Shown: piece after piece, positions 1 to 8,378 of the stretch | Numbering within the stretch: the first letter of the stretch is position 1 | Layout: each line of letters starts with the position of its first letter | Source: Enterococcus raffinosus | GTDB taxonomy: Bacteria > Bacillota > Bacilli > Lactobacillales > Enterococcaceae | Direction of reading: 5' to 3' | Length of the DNA stretch: 41,746 nt | Assembly: GCF_001886185.1 (NCBI RefSeq) | Contig: NZ_JXLA01000031.1 | Coordinates: 12,721 to 54,466, forward strand | Program-made: the position numbers and the translations under genes | Notes under the pieces: generated by a model | Database searches by the model: none | The model's input: the letters and a program-made list of their open reading frames with translations, nothing else | What the model was told of the DNA's origin: nothing

Positions 1-122
1 GTATTAAATGAAACAAACCGTCGTTTTAAGTCCCATTTCTGAGTTTAAACACCAAGTTCATCCACGACTAAAGTGTACGATCCTTAGCTTATAGAAAGCT
101 TAAAAGCAGGACTTTTTTTAGC

Positions 123-578
123 CTAATCATAGTTCTCTATTTCAGCTTTTTCCTGCTCAAAATCAATGAACAATTGAAAGCCCTTATCGTCTTGATCTTG
201 ATCCCAGATTTCAACCAGTTTGGGAACGACCTCGATCAAAATCTCGCTCTCCTTATGAGGATAGGCGTTGTAACTTTTCTCCCAATATTTTTGATACAGC
301 TCTTGAAAGGATTGGTCCGGCTGATCTGCGACTAATCCATGATTGATAGCAATACCTTCGATTTGAACGCCCCAATAGCAAATTGCTACCTGAGAATTTT
401 CCAAAAGCTGCTTGGTTTTGCGAAAATTCTTATCTGTTTTAAAGAGAATTTTCCCTTCATGAATAATGACGCTGACATTTCGCACCATGACATGGTCATT
501 CAAACTAGTCGCTAGTGCCATAATCTTCTTTCGGCCAAGCTTTTGATAAAAATGTTCGACTGCTACTTGAAATTCCAC
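123..578 (-). CDS. Pyridoxamine 5'-phosphate oxidase family protein
   Basis: A 151-residue soluble protein with the split-barrel flavin-binding pattern of the PNPOx-like superfamily: an early segment MALATSLNDHVMVRNVSVII followed by a strand-turn-strand containing KILFKTDKNFRKTKQL, as in small FMN-binding pyridoxamine-phosphate-oxidase-like proteins. The substrate cannot be deduced; many such proteins are general flavin reductases or orphan FMN/F420/heme binders. Its start codon overlaps the stop of the upstream ribU gene by one base, so both are read from one transcript controlled by the FMN riboswitch. A riboflavin importer co-transcribed with a flavin-binding protein makes sense. The family call is firm; the function is open. 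Confidence 0.8.
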   Translation of the reverse strand: MEFQVAVEHFYQKLGRKKIMALATSLNDHVMVRNVSVIIHEGKILFKTDKNFRKTKQLLENSQVAICYWGVQIEGIAINHGLVADQPDQSFQELYQKYWEKSYNAYPHKESEILIEVVPKLVEIWDQDQDDKGFQLFIDFEQEKAEIENYD

Positions 579-1177
579 TATAAAAACTCCCGTCTAAGAA
601 AAATTGAGCGTAAGCGATCCAGAGAAAAGTAAACGATCGCAGTGGTGACACCATATTTGATCAAATTAAAAGGAATGATCCCGATAATTACTAGTTTCCA
701 AACACTGTCCACCATGGGATTCACCGCTTGTGTCATAGCAATAATGGCTTCCATTGAAAGACCATACAGCTTGGTATAAAAAGGAATAATAAAATACACA
801 TTTGATAGACAAGCGACAAAAGTCACGACGGCGGTTCCCGTCAGCATCCCTTTTAAGGCAGAATTTTTAAATGTTGATCGCCGATACATCAGACTAGCAG
901 GCAAAATGAAGCTGATACTTAGAATAAAATTTTGAATTTCTCCAGTAAACATTGAGGCTGTACCCACGGTAGCTAGTTTAATTAAGAGCTTGATTAACAC
1001 GATAAAGATCCCAGCAACGGGTCCTAACAGAAAGGTCCCCAATAATTCCGGTACCCCAGCCAAATCAAAATCCATAAATGGCGGCATAAAGGGTAGCGGG
1101 AACTTGAAAAGCATCAGTACATAGGCGAGAGCACCAAAAATTGCGATCATCACTAACTTTCTTGCAGTAAATTTCAT
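578..1177 (-). CDS. ribU: Riboflavin ECF transporter substrate-binding component RibU
   Basis: A 199-residue integral membrane protein with about six hydrophobic segments. It starts with the ARKLVMIAIFGALAYVLMLF helix typical of ECF S components and carries the FPLPFMPPFMDFDLAGVPEL loop characteristic of RibU. RibU captures riboflavin outside the cell and works with the shared EcfA/A'/T energising module encoded elsewhere. The assignment is strengthened by an FMN riboswitch just upstream on the same strand. A ribosome binding site, AAAGGTG, lies a few bases before the ATG. The downstream PNPOx-like gene overlaps its stop. Confidence 0.93.
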   Translation of the reverse strand: MKFTARKLVMIAIFGALAYVLMLFKFPLPFMPPFMDFDLAGVPELLGTFLLGPVAGIFIVLIKLLIKLATVGTASMFTGEIQNFILSISFILPASLMYRRSTFKNSALKGMLTGTAVVTFVACLSNVYFIIPFYTKLYGLSMEAIIAMTQAVNPMVDSVWKLVIIGIIPFNLIKYGVTTAIVYFSLDRLRSIFLRREFL

Positions 1178-1200
1178 TTCAACACACCTTTCTTAAAACA

Positions 1201-1232
1201 TAAAAAAGAACCTTACAACAACATTTGCAAGG
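1201..1232 (-). terminator. Riboswitch-controlled terminator before ribU
   Basis: On the minus strand CCTTGCAA and TTGTAAGG form an 8-bp stem (one G-U pair) around a short loop, followed by TTCTTTTTT. It lies between the FMN aptamer and ribU and is the likely expression platform. Confidence 0.8.
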
Positions 1233-1309
1233 CACAGTCAAAGTAGAAAAAGGGTGTATTGATTCATCAAATAGCGTTTGTTATCTGAAGGATCAACAAA
1301 CACACACTT

Positions 1310-1420
1310 TTCTTCTTCCATCCAGACTGTACTGTCGGTCTCAGAATTGCACTGAGTCAGCCAAAAGGCTCGCGGACTATCACCGCCGGTCGGGAATTAA
1401 ACCCTGCCCTGAAGAACTTG
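1310..1420 (-). promoter_or_regulatory. FMN riboswitch (RFN element)
   Basis: Read on the minus strand, this leader contains the RFN hallmarks: CAGGGTTTAATTCCCGACCG, then GGCGGTGATAGTCCGCGAGC, and the closing strand CTGGATGGAAGAAG. These form the conserved multi-stem FMN aptamer. It precedes ribU by about 130 bases with an intrinsic terminator hairpin in between, so FMN binding should stop transcription before ribU. Confidence 0.96.
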
Positions 1421-1504
1421 TGTGTTTATTTTCACATGATATCAATGGAAATACAAGCGTTTTTTTGAACGTATGTATTTTTTGTTTGTTTTTATTCAAA
1501 ATAC

Positions 1505-1924
1505 TTAGCGATAAATCATCTGCCAATAAGCATCATGCACCTTTACTTCGTGCACTTTCTCCCAGCCTTCCTTTTCATAGAAGGCCAATGCGGGCGTATT
1601 GCGAGACAGACATTTCAAACGCATTGGTAGAGTTAGCTGCTTCTTGGCTTCGCTTAAAAGCAAATGCCCAATACCTTGTCCTTTGAAGCGGTCGTCTATA
1701 AACAAACAATGAATGAAACTATCTGGTACATATAGGGAAATAAAGCCAACGACTGCTTGGTTCGACTCGGCAACAAAGACACATTCATCCTCCGTATCAC
1801 GATCAAAGTCTTCCATGTGCATCAACTCAGGATCGTCCCAATAAAATGTTTTTCTACGACTATCTAAATAAAGTTTACGCAGTCTTGGCTTGTCCTGCAT
1901 GGTCATTTCGCGAATTTGAATCAA
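1505..1924 (-). CDS. GNAT family N-acetyltransferase
   Basis: A 139-residue GCN5-related acetyltransferase. The acetyl-CoA-binding signature is visible as FKGQGIGHLLLSEAKKQL in the centre, preceded by the strand VFVAESNQAVVGFISLYV and followed by CLSRNTPALAFYEKEGW, the typical motif B. The protein is a single-domain transferase; the acceptor substrate cannot be read from sequence. It is monocistronic, with an AAGGAAGCG ribosome binding site before the ATG. The gene is oriented towards the riboswitch leader of ribU, which starts about 80 bases past its stop. Confidence 0.88.
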   Translation of the reverse strand: MIQIREMTMQDKPRLRKLYLDSRRKTFYWDDPELMHMEDFDRDTEDECVFVAESNQAVVGFISLYVPDSFIHCLFIDDRFKGQGIGHLLLSEAKKQLTLPMRLKCLSRNTPALAFYEKEGWEKVHEVKVHDAYWQMIYR

Positions 1925-2060
1925 CTAAACGCTTCCTTTCAAAAAATTCATCCTATTTATAAAAGTTACTTTACCACACTTTACGAATGAAACTAGATTT
2001 AAATGTTTTGCACGAGCACTAGAAGAACTCCTACCAAATAACTAGACAAAAAATCGGCCT

Positions 2061-2097
2061 TTCGACCTATGACGAATCAATGCAGATTCTGCATAAT
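2061..2097 (+). promoter_or_regulatory. LiaR-like operator and promoter, copy 1
   Basis: A 16-bp imperfect palindrome TTCGACCTATGACGAA is followed 15 bases later by a CATAAT -10 box. The same module, with identical spacing, recurs at 2601-2637 before liaX. Because both downstream genes belong to the Lia stress family, I infer that the palindrome binds LiaR; ATGACG placed 17 bases before the -10 could serve as the -35. Confidence 0.6.
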
Positions 2098-2207
2098 AGA
2101 GACATAAGATAAAAACACATAGCAAACAGGAAAAGTAATGAACAGGTAGCATAAAAAATGCGTCCCTAAAAAAAGTGTTTTTTGAAAATTCAAAGGAGAG
2201 AATGAAA

Positions 2208-2489
2208 ATGAAAAAAATGATGAAATCACAAAACAATCGAGTATTAACGGGGACACTAGCGGGGATCGCAGACTATTTTGGTATTGATCCTACGATGGTT
2301 CGGGTAGCCTTTGTTCTCAGTGTCTTTTTCTTAGAAGGCGCACCGATTTTCCTTTATTTTCTATTAATGATGGTCATGCCAAAAGCGGGAAGTACTTCTC
2401 GTGAATGTAGACAGCCTTACACTCAGACAGCCAATAGCCAGCCGAAGCAAGCTGAAACTACTGCTGATGATGCATGGAGTGATTTTTAA
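2208..2489 (+). CDS. PspC domain-containing protein (LiaY paralog)
   Basis: A 93-residue PspC-domain protein: a basic start (MKKMMKSQNNRVLTG), the conserved GIADYFGIDPTMVRVAF motif, one long hydrophobic stretch (VLSVFFLEGAPIFLYFLLMM) and a polar tail ending in WSDF. PspC proteins sit in the membrane and take part in envelope-stress responses. It is a paralog of the LiaY-like protein at 4418 and shares the same C-terminal WSDF. The start at 2208 is chosen because AAAGGAG lies about nine bases upstream; earlier in-frame ATGs (2175, 2202) are too far from or too close to it. It has its own LiaR-like promoter and terminator, so it is a monocistronic member of the same regulon. Confidence 0.88.
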   Translation: MKKMMKSQNNRVLTGTLAGIADYFGIDPTMVRVAFVLSVFFLEGAPIFLYFLLMMVMPKAGSTSRECRQPYTQTANSQPKQAETTADDAWSDF

Positions 2490-2534
2490 TTTTTAAAACA
2501 ACGATTGATCTATTCAATCTTTATTAATAAATCT

Positions 2535-2573
2535 AAGAGCGAACGGTTTAAAAACGTTTTGCTCTTTTTTTTA
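2535..2573 (+). terminator. Intrinsic terminator after first PspC gene
   Basis: AGAGCGAACG pairs with CGTTTTGCTCT, with a bulge, and is followed by a run of T residues. It separates the PspC gene from the liaX promoter. Confidence 0.85.
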
Positions 2574-2600
2574 GTTAGTTAATGGATAAAAGATAGTCCT

Positions 2601-2637
2601 TTCGACCCATGACGAGGTGAAAATGATTGTGCATAAT
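2601..2637 (+). promoter_or_regulatory. LiaR-like operator and promoter, copy 2
   Basis: TTCGACCCATGACGAG with a CATAAT -10 box whose start is 31 bases from the start of the palindrome, exactly as in copy 1. CCTTTCGACC(C/T)ATGACGA is shared over 18 bases with one difference. It drives liaX and liaY. Binding by LiaR is inferred from the regulon, not shown. Confidence 0.62.
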
Positions 2638-2672
2638 AGGAACATAGAACAAATCGTTGAGGAGAGATCAGT

Positions 2673-4400
2673 ATGAATGAACGGTCAAAAATCTTAGAAT
2701 CAATTAAAAAAGGCATCTTATCTCCAGAAGAAGGATTGGATTTATTAGAAAGTCTTGGATTAAAAGAAACAGAGGGGGAAGGTGAAAAAGCCTCCCAATC
2801 AGAATCTGAAGCATCATCTGATTTAGAAAAAGTACCGCAGTCTGAAAATGAAACAAATATAGAAGAACCGGTATCCTTTGAAGAGAAAATCGAATTTGAA
2901 GAACAAACAGATTTTTCTGACTCCTTTCAGTCGGAAATAGAATTGAGCGAAGAAGAGTTGGACATTTCAGAGGAAGAAGCCGTTGAGGAAATATTTGAAC
3001 AGGAACCAGAAATACAAATTCCAGAAGAAGCCATCGAAGAAGAAAAAAAGTACTCCTCTGATAGTGTTGCTAGTATGATTGATGAATGGGAAAATAGTGC
3101 GGAGCCTGAGTCAAAAGAAAATGATCCAGTAAAGTCAAAAATTGATGAATTTGATGAAGCGCTGCAAACCAAAGTAGAGACATTACGAGAAAAAAAAGAA
3201 ATATTTAGAGAATTAAGTCTAGAGGCTGAATTAGGAATTATCTCAACAGAAAATGAAGCTCTTTATAAACAAATGAAGGTTGAATTGAAGGAACTTGAAG
3301 AGGAAATCGAGTTATTAAAGCATGAGCGAAAAGCGATAGATGAGGATCTGCTTGCTTCACCAGAAAGACCATATGTATCAGATGGCTTCTTTGAAGTTCC
3401 TGATGATTTTGAAGAGCAAAAATACCGACCGATGGATCGTCCACAGGTGGAGCCGAACGACTGGGCCAGTCGGATTGGACGAGTGGTGAATCGTGCAGCA
3501 AAAACAGTGAGTGATACGGTCAATAATAGTGATTTTGACTGGAAAAGTATCAATAAAAAGTTTTATGGGACAGCGAAAACTCATTTCACGCATCAGTTTA
3601 CCTTCGAAGACATTGATGCCCAGACCATTGATATTAAATTAGCAAAGGGAAAGGTCATTCTGAAAACTTGGGAGGATGAAGCGATTAACGACATCAAGGT
3701 TGAAGCATCCGTTGCTCTGCTGGGGCAAATGGACGAGCCAGATCCTGTCGATGCATTCTTAGAACGTAGTCGAATTGATGCGAATAACTATCAAGTTTTG
3801 TTTCACGTACCCAATAAAAGAGTTGATGCGAAATTGACCTTTCATCTACCGAAGCGGCAATACAATAACTTATCCGTTCGCTTATTGAACGGGGACTTAA
3901 TGATTGAAGAGCTTGTGGCAAAAAATGCTGCTATTAAAGCAACGAATGGGACAGTACTGATTAAAGCACTGGATTCTTCCATGTTGGAAATTGAAGGTAC
4001 AAACAATGAAGTCGAGATTCGTGAAGGTGAAATTTTAGACGCGTCAATTGAAACAGTAACAGGAACAATTATTTCAAGAGCAGATACCGTTCGATCAGAG
4101 TATTCAATAATCAATGGGGACATTAAACTAACTGCAAAAAATAATAACTTGAAGAAAATCGAAGCGCAATCGGTCAATGGCGATGTTAAAGTATCACTGC
4201 CGCAAGCAGTCGGTATCGAAGGTTCTGCAAAAACAGGAATCGGAACCATCAACTATCGCTTTGCAAATTGTGAAACCATGCAGGAAAGAAATGGAGATAC
4301 ACAAAAAATTCTACATTTCCAACGAAAAGCAGGAGAGTCAGCACAAATCGAAGTCTCCTCTAAGGCAGGAAATATTTTCTTGAAAGATTATGATAAATAG
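2673..4400 (+). CDS. liaX: LiaX-like daptomycin-sensing surface protein
   Basis: A 575-residue acidic protein. The N-terminus MNERSKILESIKKGILSPEE is the short helical SHOCT-like start found in LiaX. Residues about 35-165 are a Glu/Ser-rich low-complexity linker, about 165-225 a charged coiled coil, and about 300-575 a DUF4097-type beta-strand repeat region (for example INGDIKLTAK, SVNGDVKVSLPQ, KAGNIFLKDY). In E. faecalis LiaX is a released surface protein that senses daptomycin and antimicrobial peptides and controls the LiaFSR response. There is no classical signal peptide. It is followed after 17 bases by a LiaY-type PspC gene, matching the liaXYZ order, and preceded by a LiaR-like operator. 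The acidic linker looks longer than I would expect for the E. faecalis protein. Confidence 0.88.
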   Translation: MNERSKILESIKKGILSPEEGLDLLESLGLKETEGEGEKASQSESEASSDLEKVPQSENETNIEEPVSFEEKIEFEEQTDFSDSFQSEIELSEEELDISEEEAVEEIFEQEPEIQIPEEAIEEEKKYSSDSVASMIDEWENSAEPESKENDPVKSKIDEFDEALQTKVETLREKKEIFRELSLEAELGIISTENEALYKQMKVELKELEEEIELLKHERKAIDEDLLASPERPYVSDGFFEVPDDFEEQKYRPMDRPQVEPNDWASRIGRVVNRAAKTVSDTVNNSDFDWKSINKKFYGTAKTHFTHQFTFEDIDAQTIDIKLAKGKVILKTWEDEAINDIKVEASVALLGQMDEPDPVDAFLERSRIDANNYQVLFHVPNKRVDAKLTFHLPKRQYNNLSVRLLNGDLMIEELVAKNAAIKATNGTVLIKALDSSMLEIEGTNNEVEIREGEILDASIETVTGTIISRADTVRSEYSIINGDIKLTAKNNNLKKIEAQSVNGDVKVSLPQAVGIEGSAKTGIGTINYRFANCETMQERNGDTQKILHFQRKAGESAQIEVSSKAGNIFLKDYDK

Positions 4401-4417
4401 AGAGGAAATAACTAAAA

Positions 4418-4708
4418 ATGAAAAAAAGAATGACAAAATCACAAACGAATCGGATGATAACGGGAACAATCGCGGGGATCGCGGAATATTTTGGGATTGA
4501 TCCAACCATAGCGCGAGTCATCTTTGTATTTATCAGTATCGTTTTAGTAGGAGCACCTGTCTTTTTATATATTTTATTGGCACTGATCATTCCCAAAGCA
4601 GATGGCAGAAATGCGCAGTATGAAGCGAGCTATGATCGACCACGAAAGACTAAGGCACAACGAAAAAAAGCTGAAGCAGAGGATGAAGAAGTTTGGAGTG
4701 ACTTTTAA
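4418..4708 (+). CDS. liaY: LiaY-like PspC domain protein
   Basis: A 96-residue PspC protein. MKKRMTKSQTNRMITG is followed by GIAEYFGIDPTIARVIF, then a hydrophobic membrane segment (VFLYILLALIIP) and a charged tail ending EEVWSDF. It is the second gene of the liaX operon and corresponds to LiaY, the membrane partner of LiaX in enterococcal cell-envelope adaptation. A ribosome binding site (AGAGGAAA) lies in the 17-base gap after liaX. A terminator follows directly, so a third liaZ gene is not part of this transcript. Confidence 0.9.
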   Translation: MKKRMTKSQTNRMITGTIAGIAEYFGIDPTIARVIFVFISIVLVGAPVFLYILLALIIPKADGRNAQYEASYDRPRKTKAQRKKAEAEDEEVWSDF

Positions 4709-4727
4709 AAAACCTATGAATATCGAA

Positions 4728-4759
4728 CGGCATTTCTTTAAGAAATGTCGTTTTTTTTT
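4728..4759 (+). terminator. Intrinsic terminator after liaY
   Basis: CGGCATTTCTT pairs with AAGAAATGTCG, followed by nine T residues; it ends the liaXY transcript. Confidence 0.92.
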
Positions 4760-5088
4760 AGCGGAAAAAAAGGAGTAGGCTATAGCTTTTTTTTGCTGTT
4801 TTGGAAGTGCAAACCCAAAGCGTTTTATTGCATAAATTTCTTATAAACAATAGTTGGTAAATAGTATTAAATTGATAATAATTAATGAAATAAAAACTTT
4901 TAAAATTACACTCATATTTATGTGTAAAAACACTATATATACGAATTGAAAAAGGGTAAAATAAATATAATGTAGGACCATTTATCTTTTAAATGATGTT
5001 AGTTATTTTATATTCATTGAAATAGCTTTCAGGGAACGTCCAGTAGTGGTTAAAAAAGTCGTATTCAAACTAATTTGGAGGGGAAATA
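4760..5088. other. Intergenic region before the Mga-like gene
   Basis: AT-rich, about 330 bases. The only recognisable element is a TATAAT at 4966-4971 with a poorly placed TTGAAA upstream, a possible promoter for the Mga-like gene. No small ORF with a good ribosome binding site, and no operator, was found. Confidence 0.4.
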
Positions 5089-6603
5089 ATGGATTTTCGC
5101 CAGGTTTTGGGAGTAAGTAACAGACGTAGAACAAGACTAGTAGAGATACTGTATTACAATCGTGAGGGAACTTCAAGTGAGCAGTTGACTAGTGAATTGC
5201 ATGGTTCATTACCAGTCTTATTGAACGATATTAATTTGATAAATACACAACAGGATAGTTTCTTTGTTGAGAAGGACAAAGGTGTCTATCGTGTCAAGCT
5301 GAAGGAAGACATCAGCATAGGGAAGCTTTACTCATCCGCTTTAACAACATCACCGGAGTTTCAAATTTTGGAACAGCTGCTATACGAGCAACATGATAAT
5401 ATTGGTTCATTATCAAAAGCGCTATTTTTAAGCTCGTCAAATACACAACGATACTTGAAAAAAATGGAAGATATCTTGCAGCAGGCCGATATTAAATTGT
5501 GCTACAGACCATTACGTTTAGAGGGCAGAGAAAGTGTGGTTCGCCATTTCTTTTTCTTATATTTTATTGAGAAGCAATACGCGTTGAAGACCGTTCTGCC
5601 AGATGTAAAAGAGTATCAATTGAGTGCGATTGAAAAATTTGTTCAGGAATTTACTGAGATTAATGGGTTGCACAAAAAATATATTTATCAGAAACGGATG
5701 ACCTATAATGTTTTCATTAGTTTATGGCGTATCAAAAATGGACATCCGTATCCTAAGGAAGAGTTACGAACAAATGGTTTGGTACTGTCGACGGACGAAA
5801 CGGCAAAGCTTTTTAGAGATATGGTCTCTGAAGCTTATCAACTGAATCTAACTGAAGAAATGATGCGTGATTGTCTATGGCTTTCCTTCTCCGACGCTAT
5901 TGTTTTTAGTAAAGAACATCGAGAATTGGCTCTGAAGGATAATCCGCGGTACAAAGAATTATTTATGGCCCATCGAACAATGACGGAACAATTTACACAA
6001 TTAATGGTAGGCTCTTTTGAAGAAGAACGAATACTTGAGATTACCACGCTGTTAGTTAACGACCATTATTTGTTTGACGAAAAGGGCGAATTTTTAACTA
6101 TTTTACGGAAAAGCCGAGCAATCTTTATAAAAATGGTAAAAATCATGCATAAGCAGTCGGTCGAGAAGGTGTTGGGTATTGCAAAGGAGTTTGTAAGAAC
6201 TCATAAGATCTACCAAAGTGAGGATTTTATTATTAATTATGCCTATTTGCTGTTGACTGCCGAAGCAGACAGTTTAGAGCGCTTAGCTTCTCAAGAGAAC
6301 ACAGTTCACTTATTAATTCTTTCAGACCTTTCGCCTACGGAAGAAGAGTTTATCACAAACGTTATCTCACAAATTGTTTATGGAAATTTTGAGATTCATC
6401 ACTTTAAGGATGCATGGTATGGCGAAGAAGAAATGAACAAGAAAATACTGACCTATGATGGCTTAATCACTACAGGGTCAAGAGAAGACTTGCCGAAAGA
6501 TTTTCCAATGGTTTTAATGGACCCGTATGTCACACCACAAGCCATCGTTGCAATTCAAAATTTAGTCAATGAGCTATCCGAACGAGAAAATATCCAGAAT
6601 TAG
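5089..6603 (+). CDS. Mga-like helix-turn-helix transcriptional regulator
   Basis: A 504-residue regulator of the Mga/PRD type. Residues about 10-70 hold a first winged-helix (RTRLVEILYYNREGTSSEQL), about 90-160 the Mga HTH domain (LSKALFLSSSNTQRYLKKME, followed by RPLRLEGRE), the middle resembles PRD helices, and the last about 90 residues (HLLILSDLSPTEEEFITNVI onwards) resemble an EIIB-like domain, as in Mga and AtxA. Such proteins activate surface-protein or metabolic genes in streptococci and enterococci. It is transcribed alone, with TTTGGAGGGG before the ATG. Its targets are not evident; the neighbouring hsp20, LPMO and lia genes are possibilities only by position. Confidence 0.85.
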   Translation: MDFRQVLGVSNRRRTRLVEILYYNREGTSSEQLTSELHGSLPVLLNDINLINTQQDSFFVEKDKGVYRVKLKEDISIGKLYSSALTTSPEFQILEQLLYEQHDNIGSLSKALFLSSSNTQRYLKKMEDILQQADIKLCYRPLRLEGRESVVRHFFFLYFIEKQYALKTVLPDVKEYQLSAIEKFVQEFTEINGLHKKYIYQKRMTYNVFISLWRIKNGHPYPKEELRTNGLVLSTDETAKLFRDMVSEAYQLNLTEEMMRDCLWLSFSDAIVFSKEHRELALKDNPRYKELFMAHRTMTEQFTQLMVGSFEEERILEITTLLVNDHYLFDEKGEFLTILRKSRAIFIKMVKIMHKQSVEKVLGIAKEFVRTHKIYQSEDFIINYAYLLLTAEADSLERLASQENTVHLLILSDLSPTEEEFITNVISQIVYGNFEIHHFKDAWYGEEEMNKKILTYDGLITTGSREDLPKDFPMVLMDPYVTPQAIVAIQNLVNELSERENIQN

Positions 6604-6709
6604 TCCTCTTAGATCTACAATTAATTACAATTGTTTATACTTGAATTTTCAGCAGCTGCGAGTAAAATTATAAGTGAAGGAAGACAAAAAAAGGAAAGGA
6701 ATGGTCAAA

Positions 6710-7141
6710 ATGGCTAACAACATGATTCCTCGTCGCTCTGATTTATTTGACATGACACCTTTCAATTTTTTTGAGGACTTTGGACGGAATTTTTTTGAAG
6801 GTTTCAAAGGTAATATGGTCAAAACAGATATTCATGAAACAGACAAAGAATACGTTTTAGAAGCAGAACTGCCAGGAATTCCAAAAGAAAATATTCAAAT
6901 CAACTACGAAAATGATGTGCTGACAATTGAAGGACAACACCAGACAGACACCCAATCCGAAGACGATAAAGGCAATTTGGTAAGAAGTGAACGAAGCTTT
7001 AGCAGTGTTCGCCGCCAGTTTGCAATCCGGGATATTCGAGAAGAAGAGATAAAAGCAGAGTATAAAGATGGTATTTTAAAAGTAACAATGCCAAAAACAG
7101 CAGAAAAATTGGAACGCAAAAAAGCTATTCCGATTGAGTAA
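6710..7141 (+). CDS. Hsp20/alpha-crystallin small heat-shock protein
   Basis: A 143-residue small heat-shock protein. A short N-terminus rich in Phe (TPFNFFEDFGRNFF) precedes the alpha-crystallin domain: VKTDIHETDKEYVLEAELPG, the NDVLTIEGQ strand, the RSERSFSSVRRQF segment and the conserved GILKVTMPK near the end. It acts as an ATP-independent holdase preventing aggregation. The start at 6710 is preferred because AAGGAAAGG lies about nine bases upstream; an in-frame ATG at 6701 touches the site and one at 6674 has none. No CIRCE or CtsR operator was recognised upstream. A perfect hairpin terminator follows. Confidence 0.93.
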   Translation: MANNMIPRRSDLFDMTPFNFFEDFGRNFFEGFKGNMVKTDIHETDKEYVLEAELPGIPKENIQINYENDVLTIEGQHQTDTQSEDDKGNLVRSERSFSSVRRQFAIRDIREEEIKAEYKDGILKVTMPKTAEKLERKKAIPIE

Positions 7142-7151
7142 GTAGCAAAAA

Positions 7152-7193
7152 AAGGTATCCAAAATCTCAAATGAGATTTTGGATACCTTTTTT
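7152..7193. terminator. Bidirectional terminator between hsp20 and traX-like gene
   Basis: AAAGGTATCCAAAATCTCA pairs perfectly with TGAGATTTTGGATACCTTT. It is flanked by A residues on one side and T residues on the other and serves the convergent genes on both strands. Confidence 0.95.
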
Positions 7194-7228
7194 ATATATT
7201 CTATATCAGTCAGAACTGTTTCAAGTTT

Positions 7229-8020
7229 TTATCGATTATACAAAAAAGCAGACAGCAGATAAAGAACAGCAATGTGGGCAGGGTAGAAGACGTAAAAGAA
7301 GTATTTCATTCCTTTTCCCTTTTGACCGTTATATAGTATTATTGGGATAATTGCGAAAATCATGATCCATTGAGTGGTTCCTAAAAAGAAATAAATTGCC
7401 GCAACGATGGCGATTAATAAACATTGAATTTTTCGATTATTTCTTGAAATGTATAATAATGGAATCAAGAAGACCATAAAATTATTCTCCGCTAAAATTA
7501 ATGCTGGCAGGAGAGAGGTTATGGCAAGAAACGCCACTTGGTTTTGTAATAATGCTGGGCTAGAAAGAATAATTGGAACCAACAAAGAAAGTAGCGTTGG
7601 AAGAATGAATAATAGCACACCTAAACTGATTTTTTTCCAGTTTTTCGCATTTTTCCCGGCAACAAAAAGATCAATAGCATACATCATCAATGTTCCGACA
7701 AAGAGGTCTCTGAAGATATTGTTCATTAAAACAACTTGATCGTACCCAACAATTTGGCCCAATGCATAAGTAAACAAGGACATGAGCGCCATTGAGAGAT
7801 ACAATCTCAACATATAATTCTTTTTACTGTGGGTATGGCTGAAGCCGACGACGCTGACAAAAAAGAATAGTGTAGCTACAGGTCTGCCAAACCAGTCTAG
7901 CCAATCAGGTGCTCCTAGTGGTACAAACATTTGATGAATATGATCGATAAACATTAGAACAATTCCTAAAATTTTCAAGTCAAAGGTTGAAAATCCCCTT
8001 TTTAAAGTATCAGTATGCAA
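7229..8020 (-). CDS. TraX family membrane protein
   Basis: A 263-residue polytopic membrane protein with about eight hydrophobic helices. The N-terminal DLKILGIVLMFIDHIHQM and FGRPVATLFFFVSVVGFSHT carry the conserved Asp-His and Arg-Pro positions of the TraX acyltransferase family. TraX was named for F-pilin N-acetylation, but chromosomal Firmicutes homologues occur without conjugation genes and probably acylate a surface molecule. Nothing in the window suggests conjugation. It is monocistronic and convergent with hsp20. The family is clear; the substrate is unknown. Confidence 0.85.
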   Translation of the reverse strand: MHTDTLKRGFSTFDLKILGIVLMFIDHIHQMFVPLGAPDWLDWFGRPVATLFFFVSVVGFSHTHSKKNYMLRLYLSMALMSLFTYALGQIVGYDQVVLMNNIFRDLFVGTLMMYAIDLFVAGKNAKNWKKISLGVLLFILPTLLSLLVPIILSSPALLQNQVAFLAITSLLPALILAENNFMVFLIPLLYISRNNRKIQCLLIAIVAAIYFFLGTTQWIMIFAIIPIILYNGQKGKGMKYFFYVFYPAHIAVLYLLSAFLYNR

Positions 8021-8378
8021 AAATAATTCCCCCTAAATAAATAATACTTAAAAGTTAACAATAATCGGCTCGAGACACCATGGATTTGGATGATAAGCGA
8101 CTAACGATTTTGTCACAAAGATTTGGCGAAGAGCAAGTCAATGTGATAATAGTAATATGGAGAAATGATGAGGATAAAGGATATTGTTCTCATTACCCGA
8201 AAATTTTTTTATAATTATTCCTTCTGGATACTAGATTTTTAGAATAGGCTGTTAGGGGAGTAGTGTATCATGAGATAACGGTAATTTAAAATAACTAATA
8301 TTATATATTAGGAGAATAGTTAATATTCTTATGAGCTGTGATAATCAGCTAAGTTATAGTGATGATCCGTTGTTAGAG

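Noticed and set aside
1225-1686. Plus-strand open frame of 153 codons
   Set aside because: It runs across the FMN riboswitch and the GNAT gene on the other strand and has no coding character of its own.
2927-3172. Minus-strand Ser-rich open frame
   Set aside because: It is the reverse of the Glu/Ser-rich linker of liaX, a compositional shadow.
7229-8020. Conjugative element suggested by a TraX-like gene
   Set aside because: No relaxase, coupling protein, integrase or attachment repeat is present; chromosomal TraX homologues are common.
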